DNA of 16,971 nucleotides from a bacterium. GTDB taxonomy: Bacteria; CLD3; SB21. The translations under genes and the position numbers were made by a program. Position 1 is the stretch's first letter; every line of letters starts with the position of its first letter. Location of the stretch: positions 1 to 16,971 of the forward strand of contig JABWCP010000042.1 in the NCBI GenBank assembly GCA_013360215.1, given 5' to 3'. This document shows, piece after piece, positions 13,071 through 16,971 of this stretch. The notes beneath the pieces were generated by a model that was not told the DNA's origin, did not search any database, and worked only from the letters and a program-made list of their open reading frames with translations.

Positions 13071-14660
13071 CTAATTGATACGCACAGTAACAGAGCGCCC
13101 TAACGATTCTTCAAACAATCCTTTTTTCATATTAACTGCCCATTGTTCCAGTGTTCCCGACGATTTACAGTGCGCTTTGATCAAAATATGTTTAGGTTGA
13201 ATTTTGCACCTTAGCGACGTGATGCTTTGACTGTGCGTCCTATCCAATCCGTCAGCAATACGCAATATACCCGCCAATTTGCATACTAAACGCTGATTCT
13301 CGATTGAAAGATTAACAAAACCGTCATGCTTGGGTTTGGGATGGCTCTTGCGATGGTACCTCGCTATATTGGCTATAACTTCTTTTTCCTGATCGGTAAA
13401 TCCCGCTAACTCCGCATTTCGAATAAGATAATACGAATGGCGATGATGCTGTGCGTGTGAGACAAAAAACCCGACCTCGTGCATGATCGCCGCAAATTCA
13501 AGGAATTCCCGTTCCGTGCTACCCAGTTTGTGTATTTTAACAGTCTGATCAAAAATACTAAGTGCCAATCGGGTTACCTGATGTGCATGTTCCGCATCGT
13601 AGTGAAAATTTTCAGCCAGATGTATGACACTACGATAGCGAATGTTTGATAAGGGGTGATGCCCACCCGTATTCGTGCGGCTGTTTATGTAATCATGGAT
13701 AATACCCTCTCTCAGCGCGTATTCGGAAACGACCATTTGTTTGATCTTAAGTAAATCAAATGATTCCTGTAAAACCAAAGCACCGGCCACAATAATGTCT
13801 GCTCTTTTAATATCTAGCCCGATGATTTTTATTCGCTGCGCTACCGTTTTTGCTTTTAAGATATTCTGAACTACACGATCCAGTTCTTTTTTGGTAAAAG
13901 AAAAATTATTCAGCTGGGCATCCGATGAAATCCCGCTTCTATTAGCTCTAATCATATTGGCTAAATTGAGAATTGTACCCGAACTGCCAACTGCAAACTC
14001 GATTTTGCGATCGCGTACTTCCCGTGCTACGGCGCTTACAAATCCGCGAATATATTCTCGGCATTCCTGTATTTTTTTAGGCTTGATAACACCTTTATCG
14101 AAAAACCGCTGTGTTAAACGAATACATCCGATCTTAAGACTGTTCAGATATTGCGCTTCCCCTCGGACTCCAACGATATATTCGACACTGCCGCCACCGA
14201 TGTCCATTGCAATAATTTTGTGGTTAAAAACCGGTAATGCCTGCAGCACCCCTAGATAAATCAACCGTGCCTCTTCATTGCCGGAAACAACTTCAATATT
14301 TATGCCGGTTGCATCTTTTATTTTTTTTACAAAATGCGCCTGATTGAGCGCTTCGCGTACGGCACTGGTTGCTACAGCACGTATTGGTGCTTTGTATACT
14401 TTAGCAATTTCAGAAAAACGCTTTAATGCCGTAACGCCCCTTTCTATCGCATCCGGGGCAATCATTTTCATGTCGGAGCTGCCACTGCCCAAACGTACAT
14501 TTTCTTTTTCCCTGTCAACGATACGATACTTCCCGTTACCCAATAGCTCAACAACTATGAGATGAAATGAATTAGTACCAATATCAATCGCAGCAATATG
14601 CTTTTTGGAATTCCGCTCAGTGAATATCATTTTTTTAAGTTGCGAAACGACACGTGCCAT
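13071..14660 (-). CDS. Ppx/GppA-family phosphatase with C-terminal HD domain
   Basis: 529 residues, close to E. coli Ppx in length. Residues about 20-325 are the actin-like Ppx/GppA fold: phosphate-1 loop AAIDIGTNSFHL (23-34), SGNEEARLIYLG (126-137), phosphate-2 loop DIGGGSVE (153-160), VGSSGT (224-229) and DIIVAGA (288-294). Residues about 345-485 are the HD-like domain with HAH (358-360), MHEVG (393-397), HAQHHRHS (402-409) and ADGLDRTH (469-476). These enzymes remove terminal phosphate from polyphosphate and/or convert pppGpp to ppGpp; sequence alone does not separate the two. Its ATG overlaps the TGA of the SixA gene by one base (TGATG), and GGAGAG (14666-14671) lies five bases upstream. 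Translation coupling with the SixA gene is therefore likely. An alternative start at residue 11 (14630) is less supported. Confidence 0.93.
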   Translation of the reverse strand: MARVVSQLKKMIFTERNSKKHIAAIDIGTNSFHLIVVELLGNGKYRIVDREKENVRLGSGSSDMKMIAPDAIERGVTALKRFSEIAKVYKAPIRAVATSAVREALNQAHFVKKIKDATGINIEVVSGNEEARLIYLGVLQALPVFNHKIIAMDIGGGSVEYIVGVRGEAQYLNSLKIGCIRLTQRFFDKGVIKPKKIQECREYIRGFVSAVAREVRDRKIEFAVGSSGTILNLANMIRANRSGISSDAQLNNFSFTKKELDRVVQNILKAKTVAQRIKIIGLDIKRADIIVAGALVLQESFDLLKIKQMVVSEYALREGIIHDYINSRTNTGGHHPLSNIRYRSVIHLAENFHYDAEHAHQVTRLALSIFDQTVKIHKLGSTEREFLEFAAIMHEVGFFVSHAQHHRHSYYLIRNAELAGFTDQEKEVIANIARYHRKSHPKPKHDGFVNLSIENQRLVCKLAGILRIADGLDRTHSQSITSLRCKIQPKHILIKAHCKSSGTLEQWAVNMKKGLFEESLGRSVTVRIN

Positions 14661-15157
14661 CAGGACTCTCCGATAAACTTGAGTTGACGCGGTGTCATAA
14701 ACCAGCGTATTTCACCGCTCGGCGATGGATGGATACGTTCCACCTCGATTTTACAGATTGCACCTTTCTTAAAAGGAATAGCTAACCTCGGTACTCCCAT
14801 AAAAAAACCGGCTAATCTTCCGACATCCGGCATGTGGCCCACAAGTAAAACGCTGTAATCCATTTGAAACGGTTTGAATGCCTGCATAAGCTCGGCTGTT
14901 GACGCGGGTATTGCCAAACCATCACATACGACTACCTTTTTGTGCCCCAATACTTCGGCAACAGCCTCTGCCGTTTGTTTGGCACGTACCAAAGGACTGC
15001 TCATAATAACATTAAAACGTATATCTAGTCTTTTGAGGCCGCGTGCTTCTGCTTGCACCAATTTGACACCCTCACCGGTCAATGGTCGGTCAAAATCGGT
15101 TTTAATCTTCCCGCCTACATCTTCAGCAAAACCGTGTCTCATTAAAAATACATCCAT
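14660..15157 (-). CDS. sixA: SixA-type phosphohistidine phosphatase
   Basis: 165 residues, the usual size of SixA, a small histidine-phosphatase-superfamily enzyme. The catalytic RHG (7-9) with His8 opens the protein; LTGEG (26-30), SSPLVRAKQTAE (53-64, Arg58) and the second catalytic histidine in VGHMPD (H108) follow. In E. coli, SixA removes phosphate from histidine in phosphotransfer proteins (ArcB HPt, the nitrogen PTS). GGAG (15164-15167) sits six bases before the ATG, inside the end of the CHAD gene, whose stop is only three bases upstream. It therefore lies in a tight run between the CHAD and Ppx/GppA genes; the target in this organism is unknown. Confidence 0.92.
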   Translation of the reverse strand: MDVFLMRHGFAEDVGGKIKTDFDRPLTGEGVKLVQAEARGLKRLDIRFNVIMSSPLVRAKQTAEAVAEVLGHKKVVVCDGLAIPASTAELMQAFKPFQMDYSVLLVGHMPDVGRLAGFFMGVPRLAIPFKKGAICKIEVERIHPSPSGEIRWFMTPRQLKFIGES

Positions 15158-15160
15158 AAC

Positions 15161-16081
15161 TTACTCCATGACAAAGTGTTTAATTTGTTTTTGCAGAACA
15201 CGGCGCATATTACTATTCCAATACGAATAAAACCGATGGGTAATCGAAATACGTTCCCGTACTACATAGTGTATCGTTTTGATTATCGTTACGTTGTGTA
15301 TTTCATTTTCTGTCTTATAAATTTGCGCGGACTTTCTAAGTGTCTTTATTATCGTATCGCAATCGTGAATTAGTCCGAGATAATCTTGTAGTTTTTTTAA
15401 AATTTTTATCGTCTGAGATATGTTGCCGCCCAGTATTCCGCTCCACATTTCGACCGAATAACGTAACCTTTTGGTTTCAATTCGAAAAACATGGAGCGCT
15501 CTGGATGACAGTGGATCGCCACAATCAGATTCAGCAATCCACAACGCTTCACTTCTTTCTTTTATCCACTGAACCGCTAAGTCCACAGCGGTTACTCCTA
15601 TGGGATCGTTTTTAGTTTCGCTTTCTGAAAAAACCCATGATATGTCTATATCTAAATCCGTTTTCTGTATTGTATTTTGAAATTGCTGTAATGATCTCAA
15701 ACGTTTGGTTTCAATTTGATTCTCTATATAATCCCAATTCGCAGATTGTATTTTGGAGTGCTTGGATTTAAGAATCTGAATCTTATGCAACATAATATCA
15801 CTATCGCGCACTTCCCCGGCGTGATCAGCTAATGTTTTGATCGCATGATTGTGATGTTTCAGTTTCGCAGTCGAAGAAGAGTAAAATACAAGGCAGGCCA
15901 TCGCTTGACGTAATCGTCGCGAGGCTACTCTAAAGTCATGTATCTGCTCTGCACTCTGATTTTCTTTGACAGCATCGTATAAAGATTTCCATGAAATCCA
16001 GCGATGACGCATGATTCGCTGCATCGCTTCAGATGCGCCCATTGTCGGAAGCAAATCCGGGATATACCACGAAGCTTCCAT
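15161..16081 (-). CDS. CHAD domain-containing protein
   Basis: 306 residues made almost entirely of a CHAD (conserved histidine alpha-helical) domain. Two helical halves are seen: IHDFRVASRRLRQAM (47-61) with GEVRDSDIML (89-98), and HVFRIETKRLRYSVEMW (197-213) with LQDYLGLIHDCDT (231-243). Basic residues line the helices, as expected for a domain that binds polyphosphate and localises to polyphosphate granules in studied cases. No CYTH/triphosphatase domain is attached, so it is more likely a binding or scaffold protein than an enzyme. The gene begins 20 bases after the phosphoglycerate mutase stop, with no clear Shine-Dalgarno site. The neighbours SixA and Ppx/GppA support a role in polyphosphate handling. 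Confidence 0.88.
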   Translation of the reverse strand: MEASWYIPDLLPTMGASEAMQRIMRHRWISWKSLYDAVKENQSAEQIHDFRVASRRLRQAMACLVFYSSSTAKLKHHNHAIKTLADHAGEVRDSDIMLHKIQILKSKHSKIQSANWDYIENQIETKRLRSLQQFQNTIQKTDLDIDISWVFSESETKNDPIGVTAVDLAVQWIKERSEALWIAESDCGDPLSSRALHVFRIETKRLRYSVEMWSGILGGNISQTIKILKKLQDYLGLIHDCDTIIKTLRKSAQIYKTENEIHNVTIIKTIHYVVRERISITHRFYSYWNSNMRRVLQKQIKHFVME

Positions 16082-16101
16082 AGTAATTTTATTTCTATAG
16101 G

Positions 16102-16971
16102 TTACGCGCCAAACTTCTTCAATTTTCCTGCATTGGCTAATGCTAATTCCATGATATAATATGAGGGAAAATTACCCAATTGACCTTTTGAGCATTCGGT
16201 TTCTGTAAAAGCATTTGCATCATCAAAACTACATACGTCCGAATGAAGTAAAAATGGAACCGGATGCCAACTATGGCTTTTCATCGGCGGGGGTGTCGAA
16301 TGATCTCCCGTTACCATAATTACGGCAGGACCGAGTTCGCGCAACATCGGAATGTGCTTATCTACTTCTTCCATGATATGCATCTTTCCTTCAGAATTTC
16401 CGTCTTCGCCGTAGCTATCGGTTTTTTTTATATGAATAAAGAAAAAATCGTGTTTATCCCAATTTTCTTTCAGTGTTTGAAATTCATCAGCTATATCCAT
16501 ACCCGTTGGTAATATTTCCATACCCACGACACTGGCAACACCACGATAAAGAGGAAAACTGGCAATACACGCCGGTGACAAACCAAAACGTTCGGACATC
16601 GAAGGTACATGCGGCATACCCGAAAATCCGCGCATGAGTAGCGTATTGGCCTTGGCTTCATCCTTTAGGATTTTATTTGCTGCGGCTATAAATTTATCAG
16701 CTATTTTTGACATACGTGCTGACGCTTTATCTTGGGGAACGGCTTTCAGCGGTTTGGCTCCGGTTACTTGTGGGTCGGTATCAAGTATATTGCCGTGCAG
16801 ACGTTTACCGCGAAATACGACAACAAAACGGTATTGTTCGCCCGGTTTAATGATCACTTTGACGTCATCAATTTTTTTAATCTTGGCACTCAGCATCGCA
16901 CAAAGACGTTCGCATTCTTCCGAGGGGATACGACCTGCGCGCCGATCGGTAAGCAATCCTTTCGCATCCAT
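16102..16971 (-). CDS. apgM: Cofactor-independent phosphoglycerate mutase, ApgM type (N-terminus outside window)
   Basis: 289 residues of the C-terminal part are visible; the family is usually about 400 residues. The methionine at the window edge is internal: it directly precedes TDRRAGRI, a motif normally more than 100 residues into the protein, and the N-terminal metal-site motif is missing. Seen here are DRRAGRI (9-14 region), MRGFSG (113-118), HIKKTDSYGEDGN (180-192) with metal-site residues, TGDHSTP (221-227) and SHSWHPVP (232-239) with ligand histidines. The enzyme interconverts 3- and 2-phosphoglycerate in glycolysis/gluconeogenesis without 2,3-bisphosphoglycerate, using divalent metal. 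It appears to head, or lie in, the run apgM - CHAD - sixA - ppx, whose promoter is outside the window. Confidence 0.93.
   Translation of the reverse strand: MDAKGLLTDRRAGRIPSEECERLCAMLSAKIKKIDDVKVIIKPGEQYRFVVVFRGKRLHGNILDTDPQVTGAKPLKAVPQDKASARMSKIADKFIAAANKILKDEAKANTLLMRGFSGMPHVPSMSERFGLSPACIASFPLYRGVASVVGMEILPTGMDIADEFQTLKENWDKHDFFFIHIKKTDSYGEDGNSEGKMHIMEEVDKHIPMLRELGPAVIMVTGDHSTPPPMKSHSWHPVPFLLHSDVCSFDDANAFTETECSKGQLGNFPSYYIMELALANAGKLKKFGA

Noticed and set aside
13891-14259. 122-codon plus-strand open frame
   Set aside because: Antisense shadow of the Ppx/GppA actin-like fold, with no domain or start signal.
16969-16971. ATG at the window edge as the start of the phosphoglycerate mutase
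   Set aside because: The protein would lack the N-terminal metal-site region of the family; DRRAGRI normally lies well inside, so the gene continues beyond the window.
1-16971. tRNA, rRNA, CRISPR array, insertion sequence, prophage or toxin-antitoxin pair
   Set aside because: I looked for cloverleaf ends, regular direct repeats, DDE transposases with terminal repeats, and small paired genes, and saw none.

Overview
The window is ordinary, gene-dense chromosomal DNA of an uncultured-type Gram-negative bacterium, most likely in the FCB superphylum (the Ignavibacteria / Calditrichota / KSB1 / Marinimicrobia neighbourhood). The reasons are a PorV/PorQ-type outer-membrane barrel, a FadL-type porin, a lipobox SGNH lipoprotein, several secreted proteins with signal peptides, moderate GC, and at least one promoter of Bacteroidota type (TTG-N19-TATTTTTG at 244-273) alongside good Shine-Dalgarno sites before several genes. 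No rRNA, tRNA, CRISPR array, insertion sequence or phage gene is visible, so the phylum is an inference.

Layout. 3-128: tail of an unidentified gene. 297-1556 (+): soluble GAF-PP2C (RsbU/SpoIIE-type) phosphatase. 4010-1570 (-): two-gene unit, a DUF2130 coiled-coil protein with a PD-(D/E)XK-like core followed by the ribosome-associated GTPase HflX. 4175-8725 (+): two-gene unit, a PorV-like barrel carrying five TPRs, then an 861-residue membrane signalling protein. 8892-11664 (+): FadL-type porin and SGNH/GDSL lipoprotein, ended by a strong intrinsic terminator. 11751-13061 (+): exported two-HKD phospholipase D-family protein. 16971-13071 (-): tightly packed run of apgM-type phosphoglycerate mutase (cut by the window edge), CHAD protein, SixA-type phosphohistidine phosphatase and Ppx/GppA phosphatase.

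The most unusual object is the 861-residue protein at 6140-8725. It joins, in one uninterrupted frame, an N-terminal RsbW-like ATPase/kinase domain, a transmembrane segment, an extracytoplasmic Cache-like sensor, a second transmembrane segment, a HAMP linker, a complete PP2C phosphatase, and a C-terminal pair of transposase-type helix-turn-helix domains. Antagonistic kinase and phosphatase activities of a partner-switching pathway would thus be under one external sensor and tied to a DNA-binding tail. No STAS anti-anti-sigma partner or sigma factor is encoded here. An extended inverted repeat (8726-8756) lies just after its stop codon and abuts the -35 of the likely fadL promoter, making it a candidate operator.

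How the genes may work together (inference): the FadL porin, the SGNH lipoprotein and perhaps the phospholipase D form a lipid-scavenging envelope set; the PorV-TPR protein and its co-transcribed sensor could monitor envelope state; the minus-strand CHAD/SixA/Ppx run looks like a polyphosphate and phosphohistidine module beside a glycolytic mutase.
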